Assembly: GCA_947687605.1 (NCBI GenBank)
Contig: CANTUT010001618.1
Location: 67,001 to 131,000, forward strand
DNA: 64,000 nt
Direction: 5' to 3'
DNA from: Reutealis trisperma
Lineage: Eukaryota; Streptophyta; Magnoliopsida; Malpighiales; Euphorbiaceae
The translations under genes and the position numbers were made by a program. The notes beneath the pieces were generated by a model. That model saw only the letters and a list, made by a program, of their open reading frames with translations, did not search any database and had not been told where the DNA came from. The stretch's first letter is position 1; every line of letters begins with the position of its first letter. Shown one piece after another: positions 1-12,021 of this stretch.

Positions 1-111
1 TTAATCCAATCGGGACAAGTTAAGGATCAATCCTCTATTTTGAGGTATCATAAGAACACTAACTACACCACTAATACCACTCAAAGAGAGGGGGAGGTAA
101 ATGTTGTGTCC
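1..111 (+). pseudogene. Tat-lineage gag scrap (unit I), cut by Athila-1
   Basis: This stretch matches the end of the central gag domain in unit II at about 20565-20640: both carry the Ile-Gln-Ser-Gly region and the shared string ending AGGTAAATGTTGTGTCC. Homology stops where Athila-1 LTR sequence starts. The same element resumes at 11056, but in unit II the matching sites are about 920 bp apart, so a deletion accompanied or followed the Athila-1 insertion. No open frame remains. Confidence 0.6.
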
Positions 112-1216
112 CATGTGTCATTCCGCATGTGTCGAGTTGGGATAAAAGCTAGTGATGCTGAGTCTAACCTGAGTCGGCATAGTTGTGCTGAGTAGTTGCC
201 ATACCTTTCCATTGCACCTTTTTCACAATCACATCCATTTAGAAGGGGCATGAGTTAGGATGTTTAGAGGCCTATAAATACATGAACTTAACCTTGTTTA
301 TGCATGAAAAAAAGACTTAGTTTTAGTTTTTATTGTTTAAAAGAATTGAAGTTTTAAGTGAAAGACATATTCAAGAATTCAAGGAAGACATCAAGGATGC
401 TATTCAATATCAAGTAACTTCTTAGAGAACATAGAAGAGTTTATCAACACAATTGTTATATCTTTTTATTCTCCTTTTCTCTACTTAGTTGCTTGATGTT
501 TAAATTACCTTCTTGTTGTTGTTTGGTTCTAAATACTATGTATTTTGGCTAAGTCCTTGTTTATTAGAATTGCAAGGATGAATTAATCTTATAAACTACA
601 TTTTTATTCTCTTTATAATATATGGATGATTTAATTTTAATTGAGTGTTGGAAAGTGTTATGTATGCTTGATCACCATACATAACTTGTTAATCAAATGT
701 TCACAATAAAAGTTGGGGCATTTTGGTGGAATTACAACTGAAATTACTTAAAGGATAGGAAAGTACTTGGAGACAAGAAATCCGCTTTGAGGGTTTAAGA
801 ATTGGCATGGAATTTAATGGTTTTTGTTTATCTCTATAATGTCATTAGAGTGCTTGTAGACTCTAAATAAAAATACCCTTAATTGACAATGAGAGTTGCT
901 TTTAAGGAATAATGATCATTTTCTCCAATCATTACATGTATTTATATGTTTGTTAACTTATATAGTTCTTGATTAATTCTGAATTGTAGTTCTAATATAC
1001 ATTGCATCAATTCGTTACTAGTATATTTAGATTAATTAAAGTAATTTGTAATTTTTAGTAATTTTAGATAATTAGAATATTTCAACATCATCTTTCATAT
1101 TGATTGCTTATCCATCTAAGTATCTATTCAGATAATATAGAATTGCTACAAATTCCTAGTGTTCGACACCCTACTCACTCTATACTTAGTTTTAGAGACT
1201 AGGGTATAAAATTTGA
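112..1216 (+). repeat. Athila-1 5' LTR, truncated
   Basis: Aligns with the 3' LTR from about 9937 onward, so about 270 bp of the 5' end is missing. A TATAAATA box lies at 273-280, matching 10100-10107 in the 3' LTR. The last few bases before the primer site are also shorter than in the 3' copy, which ends GCCACATCA. Confidence 0.85.
273..280 (+). promoter_or_regulatory. LTR TATA box (TATAAATA)
   Basis: TATAAATA in the conserved context GGCCTATAAATACATGAAC. The same box is kept in the 3' LTR at 10100-10107, and it is the likely core promoter of the element. Confidence 0.6.
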
Positions 1217-1219
1217 TTT

Positions 1220-1236
1220 TGGCACTGTTGCCGGGA
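1220..1236 (+). other. Athila-1 primer-binding site
   Basis: TGGCACTGTTGCCGGGA lies directly downstream of the 5' LTR. It differs slightly from the TGGCGCCGTTGCCGGGGA site typical of Athila elements, usually attributed to tRNA-Asp priming. Athila-2 has a closer match at 18575-18592. Confidence 0.75.
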
Positions 1237-1362
1237 TATTTGTTTAGAATCTTTATTAATTCAGAATATAGAAAGGTTGTTTTAGGCCTTAACTTTATAT
1301 TTTTTTTTTTTGTAGTTTTATAATTATTGATTTGTGATTGTTCACTTATGATTTTATTCTTG

Positions 1363-3160
1363 ATGACACTCACTAGAAGTGCTATTGATAACATTTTACA
1401 CTTTAATCCTAAAATTGCATTAACCTTACGTGCTTTGTGTAGGGAACAAAGGCAAAGAAAATCAACAAAATTGGAATAGAATGGCTGATCTGGAGAGAAA
1501 AACATTAGGCGATTTTGCCATGCCTAATATAACGAGTGGTTTTGGAGGAATTATGGCTCCAGCCATTGCAAACAATAATTTTGAAATCAAGCCAAACATT
1601 ATTCAAATGGTGCAAAACAATTAGTTTGGAGGTTTACAAGGAGAGGATCCATATGCTCACATATTGACTTTTCTTAATGTTTTGTGCAATCTTCAAGATT
1701 AACGGGGTGATCAATGATACAATAAGACTTAGGCTTTTCCCATTTCAATCAAGGATAAGGAACAACTTTGGCTTGCTAGCTTGCCTAGTGAATCAATCAC
1801 AACATGGGACCAATTAAAGCAAGCATTTTTTCATAAACATTTTCCACCACACAAGACTACCAAGTTTCACAATAAGATCACCACTTTCAAGAAAAATGGA
1901 AGTGAGACAATCTATGTGGCTTAGGAAAGGTTCAAGGAACTCCAAAGGCAATACCCACACCATAGTTTGCTAGATTGGATGATCCCTCAAATTTTCTACA
2001 ATGGGTTGACGGATGAGAGTAGGAATATTGTCAATGTAGCCTCTAGTGGAAAATGGATGGATAAAACAGCTAGGGAGGCTGTTACTTTGCTTGAAGAACT
2101 TGCATCCCAAGGATACATGGGTGATGAGACAATAATAGCAAAAGCAAAAGGAGTTTTGGAACTTGACACCATTAACTTATTGAGTGCAAAGGTAGATGCT
2201 CTCACCAAATTAGTAAGTAAAGTTCAAATTAATTATGTAGAAAGTGCTAATGATATTTGTGAGTTGTGTGGAGGTTCTCATTCATATTCTCAGTGTAATA
2301 TGAGTTCAAATGAGGATGTGAGTTATATGCAAGGAGCTTTCAACTAAAGAACAAGGCTAAACTTAAATTTTTATAACCTTCAATGGAGAAATCATCCTGA
2401 ATTTTCATGGTCAAATCTATCCTCTCAATTAAACCCCCCATTTAACCCAAACACCAAACCACAAAACCCATTAGGATTTCCTATGAAACAACAAGCTTTT
2501 AACCCTACCCAACCTAAACCAACCTTGAAACTCTTATGGAGCAATTCATTAACCAACAAATGACCATTAACAAGTAAAATGAGGAGCAATTTGAGCAAAC
2601 TAACTGTAAACTTGAACAACTTACTACTCATAACTGCATACTTGAAACCCAAATTGCTCAATAAGCCTCTTCCTCTAACTTTAAACCCTTGGGAAAGCTA
2701 CCTAGCTAGCCAGAGTTTATATTAAAAAAGACGTGCCATGCAATCACTTTAAGGAGTGGTAAGGAGGTCAAAAATGTTGCTAGTAAGAATAAGAGAGTGG
2801 TTGAAGATGAGGATGAGGTGGAAATTGAAGCTAGTAAGAGAGATGATGATCCTATTATTAGTAGTAAAAAAGATGACAAAAGTGTTAAGAAGGGTAAAAA
2901 GGAAGATGCCATATCACCTAAAGATAATGAACCTAAGGTAGATTTTAAAACACTACCTTTTCTCAAAGGTTCATAAGATGTAGCTCGGATAAACAATTTG
3001 GCAAATTCCTTAATTATCTTAAGGAAATCACCATTACCATACCATTTGTGGATGCCATTAGAGATATACCAGTATGGGGTAAGTTTTTAAAGGATATCAT
3101 CAACCATAAGAGCAAGCTTGAAGAATATAGGTTAGTTTCTCTTATCGAAGAATCTAAGGC
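1363..3160 (+). pseudogene. Athila-1 gag, decayed
   Basis: The likely start is ATG at 1363 (MTLTRSAIDN). Recognisable gag pieces follow in several frames: the capsid-like region (a GLQGEDPYAHI segment near 1630, then ITTWDQLKQAF near 1797), a conserved C-terminal half at 1967-2347 and a zinc-knuckle-like CELCGGSHSYSQC near 2260-2300. A further gag/pol linker runs to about 3160. Stops include TAG at 1621 and TAG near 1921, where the family has Gln and Trp. The product would be the structural particle protein; it cannot be made intact here. Confidence 0.8.
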
Positions 3161-6100
3161 TATGTATTCCAAATCTCCACCAAAGCTTAAGGATCTCGGT
3201 TGCTTTACTGTTCCTTGTATAATTAGTGGTATTCAATTTGATAAAGCTTTATGTGATATTGGTGCCAGTGTTAGCCTTATACCTTATTTTATATATAAAA
3301 GGCTTAATTTAGGAGAACTTAAACCTACAAAAATGTGTCTTTCCATGGCAAACAAATCTATCACTTATCCATTTGGCATTCTTGAAAATGTGCCAACTAA
3401 AATGGGTAAATTTGTTATACCTTTCAATTTTATTGTTTTGGACATAGAGGAAGATCTTAAAATACCAATCTTATCTGGGAGACCATTTATTATGATGGCA
3501 GGAGCAATCATTGACATGAAGAGAGGCAATATTACATTAAAAGTGAAAAATGAATGCATGGAGTTTGATGTATTCAAGATGATGAAGTCTACACCGATGG
3601 AAGTGGCAAGTAGAATTGACTCTTTTGATGTCATTAATGAATGCATTGATGAAGTGATGGATAAATGTCTAAGGCAAGATCCTATTGAGCCACTTATGAT
3701 GCAAGAAGCCAACGTGAATCTCTCATATGCAACTCCATACCTTCCTCCTCATAGGACTTCAAGGTTTGAACCTCTAAAAACGGATGATGACCCAAAGACC
3801 AATCTACCAAGTGAAGAAGTAAAGCTAGAGCTCAAGCCTTTGCCATCAAATCTAAGATATGCATTTCTGGACTCTAACTTTAAATTGCCTTTTATTGTGA
3901 ATTCATCTTTGCCCAATAATAATGTTGATGCTTTATGTGATATGTTACTTAGTCATAGAGGAGCCATTGGTTATTTTATAAATGATTTGAAAGGCATTAG
4001 CCCAAATCTATGCATATATAGAATCCTCTTAGAGGATAATGCCAAACCTTCCATTGAAGGTCAAAGGCGGCTAAATTTGACTCTCAAGGAAGCGGTGAGA
4101 AAAGAGGTAACTAAGTTGCTTGACAATGGAATCATATATTCCATTAGTGATAGTAAATGGGTAAGCCCCATTCAAGTTGTTCCAAAGAAGGGAGGCTTAA
4201 CCGTTGTTAAAAATGAGTCTAATGACTTAATACCTACTAGGACTATCACAAGATGGTGTATGTGCATTGATTATAAAAAGCTAAATAAAGCAACTAGGAA
4301 AGATCATTTTCCATTACCTTTTATTAATCAAGTTCTTGAGAAATTAGCCAATTTTTCTTACTTTGTTATTTAGATGGGCTTAGTGGTTTTTATCAAATTC
4401 TCATACATCCCGAGGACCAAGCTAAGACTACCTTTACATACCTATATAGTACTTTTGCTTTTAGGCATATGCCTTTTGGTTTATGTAATGCTCTCGCAAC
4501 TTTTCAAAGATTCATGTTTTCAATATTTAGTGATTTGATTGATAATTGTGTAAAGGTTTTCATGGATGGTTTTAGTGTTTATGGATCTAACTTTGCAAAT
4601 TTTTTAGAAAATCTTTCTAAAGTTCTTGATAGGTGTAAGGAGCATGGATTAGTACTCAATTGGGAAAAGTGTCACTTCATGGCACAGGAAGGGATTGTTC
4701 TTGGGCACTTGATATCAAGAAGAGGCATTGAAGTTGATAGAGCAAAGATAGAAGTAATTGCTAATATGCCACCCCTAAGTGTGTAAAAGACATAAGGAGC
4801 TTTCTTAGACATACAATATTTTATAAAAGATTCATCAAAGATTTTTCTAAGATAGTAAAGCCATTATGCAAATTGCTTGCTAAAGATGCTATTTTTGAGT
4901 TTAATGATGAATGTCTTGATACATTTGAAACCTTGAAGAAAGCTCTTATTTTAGCACCTATTTTGCAACTGCCTAATTAGGAGCAACCATTTGAAATTAT
5001 GAGTGATGCAAGTAATTTTGCAGTGGGGGCTATTTTGGGTTAAAGGAAAGAAGGCAAGCCTTATGTGACTTACTATGCTAGCAAACTACTGGATGATGCT
5101 CAAATCAACTATACCACCACGGAGAAAGAATTGCTTGCTATTGTTTATGCATTTGACAAATTTAAAGCATACCTCGTAAGGCAAAAAGTAATTGTTTATT
5201 TAGACCATGTTGCCCTTAAGTATCTTCTAAGTAGGAAGGATGCAAAACCTAGACTCTTAAGATGGATTTTGATGCTTTAAGAGTTTGATTGGGAGGTGAG
5301 AGATAAGAAAGGAAGTGAGAACCTTGTTGCGGATCATCTATCAAGGCTAGATCAAGAGGGGTTACAGAAGAGTGATGATGATATGCCAATTAATGAGACA
5401 TTTCATGGTGAACGTCTTCTTAGTTTGGCATCAAAGGAAATTCTATGGTTCGCAGATGTTGCAAATTATATTGTGAGTGATGTTCTTCCTTATGGGTTGG
5501 ATTATAGACAATGGAAGAAATTTTTACATGATAGTAAATTTTATTATTGGGAGGAGCCATTGCTTTACAAGAGATATGGAGATGGCTTGATTAGAAGGTG
5601 CATTCCTTAAGATGAATTTCAAGATGTTTTGAGACATTGTCACTCCTTGGATGTAGGTGGACACTTTGGTGTATCAAAAATAGCATCTAAAGTACTTCAA
5701 TATGGTTTTTGGTGGCCAACATTATTCAAGGATGCTAGGAATTTTGTTCTCTCATATGACAGGTGCCAAAGAATGGCTATATTTCTCAGAAACATGAGAT
5801 GCCCTTGAATAGAATTCTTGAAGTTGAGCTTTTTGACATTTAGGGCATAGATTTCATAGGTCCATTTTTTAGTTCTTTAGGCTATAATTATATTCTAGTT
5901 ATGGTTGACTAATAAGGCTAAGGTTGTTAAAAAGATGCTTAAGAAAATAATCTTTCCAAGATTTGGTACTCCTAGAGCATTAATTAGTGATGGATATTCA
6001 CATTTTTGTAATTATGTGATAGAAACTCTTTTGAAGAAATATGGAGTAACACATAAAGTTTCTACTCCATATCACCCACAAACAAGTGGGCAAGTTGAGG

Positions 6101-6687
6101 TAAGTAATAGAGAGATTAAATGGATTCTTGAGAAAATGGTGTATTCTTCAAGAAAAGATTGGGCATTAAAGCTAGACGATGCCTTATGGGCATATAGGAC
6201 AGCTTTTAAGACCCCAATTGGCCTTACACCTTACTAATTAATATATGGGAAGTCTTGTCACTTGCTCGTAGAGCTTGAGCATAAGGCATATTGGGCAACA
6301 AGAGTTTTGAACTTTGATTTGAAGAAAGCAGGTAGGAAAAGGCTACTTCAACTTAATGAATTAGAGGAATTAAGATTGAATGCTTATGAAAATGCAAGCT
6401 TGTATAAGGATCGTACCAAGTTATGGCATGATAAACATTTAGCTAAGAAGGAATTTCATGAAGGAGAACTTGGTCTACTTTATAATTCAAGATTAAAATT
6501 GTTTCCTAGAAAGTTGAAGTCAAGATGGTTGGGTCCTTTCAAAGTTGTAAAGATTCACCCTTATGGAGCAATTGACATTGTCAATGATAAGGGGGAAATT
6601 TTCAAGGTTAATGGCCATCATCTCAAGCCATATTTGATTGGTGAAATATTTGAACAAAGGAGTTCAATTCCTCTAACTACACCTTAA
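3048..6687 (+). pseudogene. Athila-1 pol (protease, RT, RNase H, integrase), decayed
   Basis: Protease: LCDIGASVSLIP near 3250-3280 holds an aspartic-protease D-(I)-G-A motif. Reverse transcriptase runs from about 4060 to 4790; a one-base frameshift near 4365 breaks it just before the DGLSGFYQ block, and the catalytic box reads FMDG instead of FMDD near 4560. RNase H lies at about 4980-5300 (SDASNFAVGAILG, then TTTEKELLAIVYAF). Integrase starts near 5600 with an HHCC-like region in which the first Cys is Tyr (LSYDRCQ), then a core with DGYSHF and HPQTSGQVEVSNREIK, and the C-terminal part ends at 6687. Stops occur near 4978, 5041, 5608 and 5841, with a deletion near 5910. Clearly inactive. Confidence 0.88.
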
Positions 6688-7444
6688 TATGGAAAAGGTA
6701 TAGTAAATCTATAGACCATTAAATGTAGCAAGGTATTGTTTACAAATTTGCTATTCTTATTTATCTTTGGTATTTTCTTTTATTTTATGTCATTTCCTTA
6801 TTTTTGGATTTGTTCTAACCACATTGTAATATTAGTAGTATTTTCTTTTACTATTATTTATTTAAATTTGGTGTGATTCTTCCTTGTGTTTATATTTTAT
6901 ATATTAACTTTTCTTTTGATGTTTTTCTTTCCTATATTTTTATATAATAAAAAAGTAAAAAAAAAATATTTTTTTGACAGGTGCTGAGTTGTCACACCTG
7001 TGCCTACTCGTGATAGAATTGGCTGGTGCCAAGTCAGCATATATGTGCCGACTCGGGACAAACCAAAGCCTCTTCTATTCAACCTTTTTATTTTTTTATT
7101 TTATTTTATTTTATTTTATTTTTATATTTTAACCCTAACCCTAGTTTTTAATTACTTTAGTACTTTTGTTTGACTACATTTTCTCTTTCTTTTCCCTCTC
7201 TTTTCTCTTTCCCATGCTTATAATTTCAATTTCCAACAATTTCATTAAAAGCTGAAAGGTCATGTCTTTTCACCTTTTCTACAACTCCCTTAGTTCTCTC
7301 CCATACGTTTCCTCCTTCCCTTTTCACTCCCAACACTTATTCTTAACTCTCCCTATTCTCTTCTTCTTTCTTTCTCTAACCATTTCCTTTTCCTCATCAA
7401 TGATCCTCATCACTACCATTCAATATGAAAATTTTCCATTTGCC
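6688..7444 (+). other. Athila-1 pol-ORF2 spacer with GC-rich motif island and telobox
   Basis: Non-coding. It contains a GC-rich island at 6981-7060 with GTGCCGACTCGG-type words also present in Athila LTRs, an A/T-rich (TTTTA)n run at about 7080-7125, and AACCCTAACCCTAG at 7131-7144, two telomere-like units. Pyrimidine-rich sequence at 7180-7400 leads into ORF2, consistent with a 5' leader. Confidence 0.55.
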
Positions 7445-8630
7445 ATGGGTAAGACTAAGGGTTCTACATCTTCAAGACTTCAAGAGGAGGAGCATGAAGA
7501 GGAAAATCTTGCTGCCATTTACAAAGCAAAGTTCCCTATTCTTTCATAAGAAGAAGGTGATAGATTTTCAATTCTTAAGATTAGGGGAATCATTGGCTGT
7601 AAGTGTATTCCTTCATCTCTTCTTAATGATGTAGGCATGAATGACTCTTTCAATCAATTGTTAACTACTTGTGGGCTTAAGAAATTTGTCTCTATGCAAG
7701 CACATACTAATATTGAGTTAATCACTGAATTTTATACATCTTTAGAAGTGAACCCAAATGACTCTCATATCTTGGAATTTTGGTTGTTAGGGAAGAAACA
7801 CCAACTAACTTATTCTTTCATGCATAGGGTTTTTGGCTTTAAGAAAGATGGTATGTGTGATCCTCCTAAGTCTTTTAAAGTAAACAAATTTTGGACTTTT
7901 TTGACTGATTTGCAATCCCGTTTCCAACCGAAGAAGGGTAAGGCAATGTTTATTAAAGACTTAAAATTCTGGTTGTTATACAAAATTCTTGCTTGTATTA
8001 TTTTCCATAAATCTGAATTCAATAGAGTTTCTAAATAGGAATTATTTTTAATGTGGTGTATCCATACTAAAAAGCAAGTATGTTGGACTTATTGGATTTT
8101 TAATGAACTTTTAACTTGTGTAGCCTAGTAAGGATGCTCCCCTCACTCACGGTCATGTTGTTACCATCATTGCTAAATCTCTTAATATTAACTTTAATGA
8201 TTTTCCCTGTGTTTTTAAGTGTTCTTATTTCACTAAGCAAGCTTTAGTAAGAGGTGAAGTAGTGGATGCTTCTTTTAACTTGATTTTGGCAAGGTCTAGA
8301 TCATATTGGAGAGGGTTGGCATAAGTTGAAGATCACCAATTAGATGATGAGCAAGTTGAGGTCGAGGAACCACAAGAAGAAGAGCCACATGACCTCGTCC
8401 CTCTTCTTACAATTCCAATGTAAGGTGGTGCCAGTGGCTCTTTGAGCAGAGAATCTTATATATGGGAACAAATCTTAGAGAATCAAAAGACATGCAACAT
8501 CAATTGACCTCAATAAAGACTTAAAACCGTCAACTAGACCATCTCCAAAGGAAGATGGAGTATAAGCTAAATCAATACTTTGCCCTTGTTTGTTACACAA
8601 TTGAGTCTTCTCCATCATCTCCTTCGGAGA
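7445..8630 (+). pseudogene. Athila-1 extra ORF2 (putative plant transposon protein)
   Basis: Starts at ATG 7445 (MGKTKGSTSSR). The same frame continues through a single TAA at 7547, where a Gln codon is expected, to 8038. It covers a conserved block with GKKHQLTYSFMHRVFGFKK and a GKAMFIKDLKFWLLYKILAC segment. Homology to the Athila-2 ORF2 then continues in shifted frames to about 8630. This is the third-position ORF of Athila elements, often called env-like; I see no signal peptide or clear membrane segment here, so I do not call it an envelope. Function unknown. Confidence 0.75.
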
Positions 8631-9665
8631 ATTGGGGGAGTGCTCCTTCTTCCCATCCTTTGCATTCACATTGGGGACAATGTCCACTTTTAAGTGTGGG
8701 GGAGGGATAGTTATTCATTGTTATAGGTTTTTTTTATTAGTTGTTAATATGCATTTGCATCATATTATTTTATCTCATTTTATCTTCTCCATATTCATAA
8801 GTAGTTTCTCTTCTAAGTTTATCTTGACTGTGATTGATGTTTTATCTCTATGCCATATTAATAATTAACTTTTTATGATCAATTGGTAGATTTGAAAGTC
8901 TCATTTAGTATAAGTATTAAGCTTTTCTTTTTATCGCTTTTTATTATTTTCAAAATCTAGAGAATATATAGTCAACCTTCTAATTATGCTTAATGTTAGA
9001 ATGATAAGGACTTAAGCTTAAGTTTCTAAGAATTGAAGTAGCCTTAAGGAAACTATAGCCATAATATGAGTAACTAACTTTTCAATAATAGATAAGGACA
9101 AATTGATTATTCTCTTTAAAAAATAAAATAAAATGCTTATTGACGTGATGCATTTTGAGTAAGTTATGTGTAAGTGAGTATGCTCCTTAATTACATTCAT
9201 TCGGAAAGATATGTGTGATGTCAATATGAAATTATATTACAAAGAAAAGGAATTCTTTTTAAAAAAATATGTGTCTAAAAACTCCATGAGAATTGTTGGT
9301 TAGTGCGTGTGCTCAATCCTTGTCCCATGGCTATTTTTGTTTTTAGAAATCTTAAGTTTAAAGAATGATCATGATAGCTAGATACTTGGTTAGCACTTTG
9401 ACTTTATATTCTTGATTTTGTTCTTAATAAATTGAGATAAATCGTTAAACTTTTTGCTTATACTATGAGACTTGTTTCCTTTACCATTGTTGAGCATTGG
9501 AAGTTTAGTTGTTACCTATCATTTTTTTTAAAAAAAATACTTTCATGGTTGAGATGACTTGTTGGGATAATGACATCTATTTTGGAGAAGAAGAAGTTTT
9601 TGTTTTCCATTTTGGATCTTACATTTCTTGCTTGAGGGCAAGCAAGGTCTAAGTGTGGGGGAATT
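8631..9665 (+). other. Athila-1 3' untranslated region with two purine tracts and a hairpin
   Basis: Non-coding. An internal polypurine-like tract AAGTGTGGGGGAGGGA lies at 8692-8707. The functional-position tract AAGTGTGGGGGAA lies at 9651-9663, three bases before the 3' LTR. A perfect hairpin CTTGCTTGAGGGCAAGCAAG (8-bp stem, 4-base loop) lies at 9627-9646. Athila-2 has the same three items, so the layout is conserved. Confidence 0.7.
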
Positions 9666-11055
9666 TGTTAGATGCAAAATAGCATGGTTATTTAGGATAG
9701 TTATATTTTATTTTTCCTTAGTTTTTATTTATAATTATTTGATTATTGCATTATTATCTTTGTCCTTGTTGGTTTTACCTTAGTCTTATGTTTTGGAGGT
9801 TCTCTTAGGCTTAATTTATGCATGGAAATATATTTGGATACCTTGGAATGAAGAATGGTGCAAGGAAAGCCAAGGGAAGGATGAAGATGACCGTGCCAAC
9901 TCGTTTCACATGTGCTAAGTCATGATAGAAGCCAATAGTGCCAACTTGTTCCACATGTGCTGACTCATGATAGAGACCAATGATTCCAAGTCCAACCTAA
10001 GTCGGCACAGTGGTGCCGAGTAGTTGCCACACCTTTTCATTGCACCTTTTCACAATCACATCCACTTGGAAGGGGCACGAGTTGGGATGTTTAGAGGTTT
10101 ATAAATACATGAACATGACCTTGTTTATGCATGAAAAAAAAAGACTTAGTTTTAGTTTTTATTGTTTAAAAGAATTGAAGTTTTAAGTGAAAGACATATT
10201 CAAGAATTCAAGGAAGACATTAAGGAGGCTATTCAATATCAAGTAACTTCCTAGAGAACATAGAAGAGTTTATCAACACAATTGTTATATCTTTTCATTC
10301 TCCTTTGCTCTACTTAGTTGCTTGATGTTTAAATTACCTTCTTATTGTTGTTTGGTTCTAGATACTATGTATTTTGGCTAAGTTCTTATTTATTAGAATT
10401 ACAAGGATGAATTAATCTTATGAACTACATTTTTATTCTCTTTATAATACATAGATGATTTAATTTTAATTGAGTGCTAGAAAGTGTTATTTATGCTTGA
10501 TCACCATATATAACATGTTAATCAAAATGTTCACAATGAGAGTTGGGGCATTTTGGTGGAATTACAATTGAAATTACTTAAAGGATAGGAAAGTACTTGG
10601 AGACAAGAAAACCACTTTGAGGGTTTAAGAATTGGCATGGAATTTAATAGTTTTTGTTTATCTCTACAATGTCATGAGAGTGCTTGTAGACTCTAAATAA
10701 AAATACCCTTAATTGACAATGAGAGTTGCTTTTAAGGAATGTTGGTCATTTTCTCCAATCATTACATGTGTTTATATGTTTGTTAACTTATATAGTTCTT
10801 GATTAATTCTGAATTGTAGTTCTAATATACATTGCATGAATTTGTTACTAGTACTTTTAGATTAATTAAAGTAATTTGTAATTTTTAGTAATTTTAGATA
10901 ATTAGAATATTTCAACATCATCTTTTATATTGATTGCCTATCCATCTAAGTATCTATTTAGTTAATATAGAATTGCTCCAAATTCCTAGTGTTTGACACC
11001 CTACTCACTCTATACTTAGTCTTAGAGACTAAGATATAAAATTTGAGCCACATCA
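9666..11055 (+). repeat. Athila-1 3' LTR, complete
   Basis: Starts TGTTAGATGC after the purine tract and ends GCCACATCA before Tat flanking sequence. About 1390 bp. The LTR start and end resemble those of the Athila-2 LTR. TATAAATA at 10100-10107. Repeated words of the type GTGCCAACTCG lie at 9893-10030. Confidence 0.85.
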
Positions 11056-12021
11056 CATGCATATGTAATCAGAACTATGTGGACCTGATTCTCCCTAAGA
11101 GAAATGACTGACAAGAAAATGATTGTAAGGGATACGTAGACAGTCCGTCTCAAGTGCAGTCCAAATCATGATATATAATATTTTATTTGCGTCATATTCT
11201 CATTTTCTTTGTGCCTAATACATCATTCACTTAATTCTTTTGCCCAAACAAAAAAAAAAAGAAAAAAAAAAGAAGAAGAAGCAAGAAAGAATGCTCGCTA
11301 AGCTGAAAACCCAAAAGGGCAACTTAGGCAGAAATTAGAGCAAATATAAAAGATGTCTCATTTAATGGTGATCAAATCTTGCTAAATACAAACCCTCATT
11401 TTGACAAAAGGATAGCCCTTTCAATATCCTCTATAGGTTATCTTGTATTGTGTGGTCCTGTCAACTTGCAAGTATTTTGAACCAAAAAATAAAAAAAGGT
11501 CATGTCTAAAGTCATGGTCTAGCCAGTCCTCCTCTACCTCCTAAGCTGCACATCTCTCATGTCCTCGTCAAAATCAGAGTCTGCCATAATCTCCTTAAAT
11601 GGGCACACCCCTCCTCTATATCTCTATAGCTCCCTCTATTATAGTAATAGAAGCACTAATGGAATCAGAACTACTCACCACATTAGTATCATAAACCCTC
11701 TCTTGAGTACCAGTAGTTTTGAAACTGCTTTTAAAAATCCTTCTCTGTAATTTAGAAGATGGAATCCTACTCTAAAGTAGTCCTTCTTTGAACCTCTAAT
11801 GTAGTGTCATCTTGTCCCCACTACGGTAACAGTCTCCTTTCTCATCGCCATTATAGTTTGAGTCATTATTATAATATGTGGTGTTGCACTTCTAGTAGAT
11901 CCCAGAGTATCCTTCAAAGATTGAGTCATCCCTCTGTCTGTGTTGCAGTCCTTGCTCCACTAATGGCTTATCTTACAGCCCATCTTTTCTCAGCTATGTC
12001 ACCCTCAATAGGGCAACCTGG
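11056..12021 (+). other. Tat unit I: 3' internal region
   Basis: Non-coding. It parallels 21570-22240 in unit II and 40900-41300 in the integrase-bearing element: a CTACGTGGACCTGATTCT-like block, an A-rich run, then GCTAAGCTGAAAACCCAAAAG. The stretch 11520-12000 resembles the decayed antisense-gene region of unit II, in minus sense. It ends immediately before LTR A. Confidence 0.6.

Larger units (their letters stand above)
112..11055 (+). mobile_element. Athila-1: Ty3/gypsy retrotransposon, Athila lineage, 5' truncated
   Basis: A degenerate but nearly full-length element: truncated 5' LTR, primer site, gag, pol in the order protease-RT-RNase H-integrase, a long spacer, an extra ORF of the Athila type, and a purine-rich tract before a complete 3' LTR. 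The two LTRs align over about 1.1 kb with scattered differences, which I judge by eye as roughly 5%, so it is not a recent insertion. The right flank starts CATGC and matches Tat sequence at about 21570. The left target-site copy is lost. Every long frame carries stops or shifts, so it is non-functional. Confidence 0.9.

Noticed and set aside
7131..7144. Interstitial telomere
   Set aside because: Only two units; better treated as a telobox-like promoter word.
7445..8630. Calling Athila ORF2 a viral-type envelope gene
   Set aside because: No signal peptide, fusion-like segment or clear membrane anchor is visible in either copy; it matches the plant transposon-protein type only.
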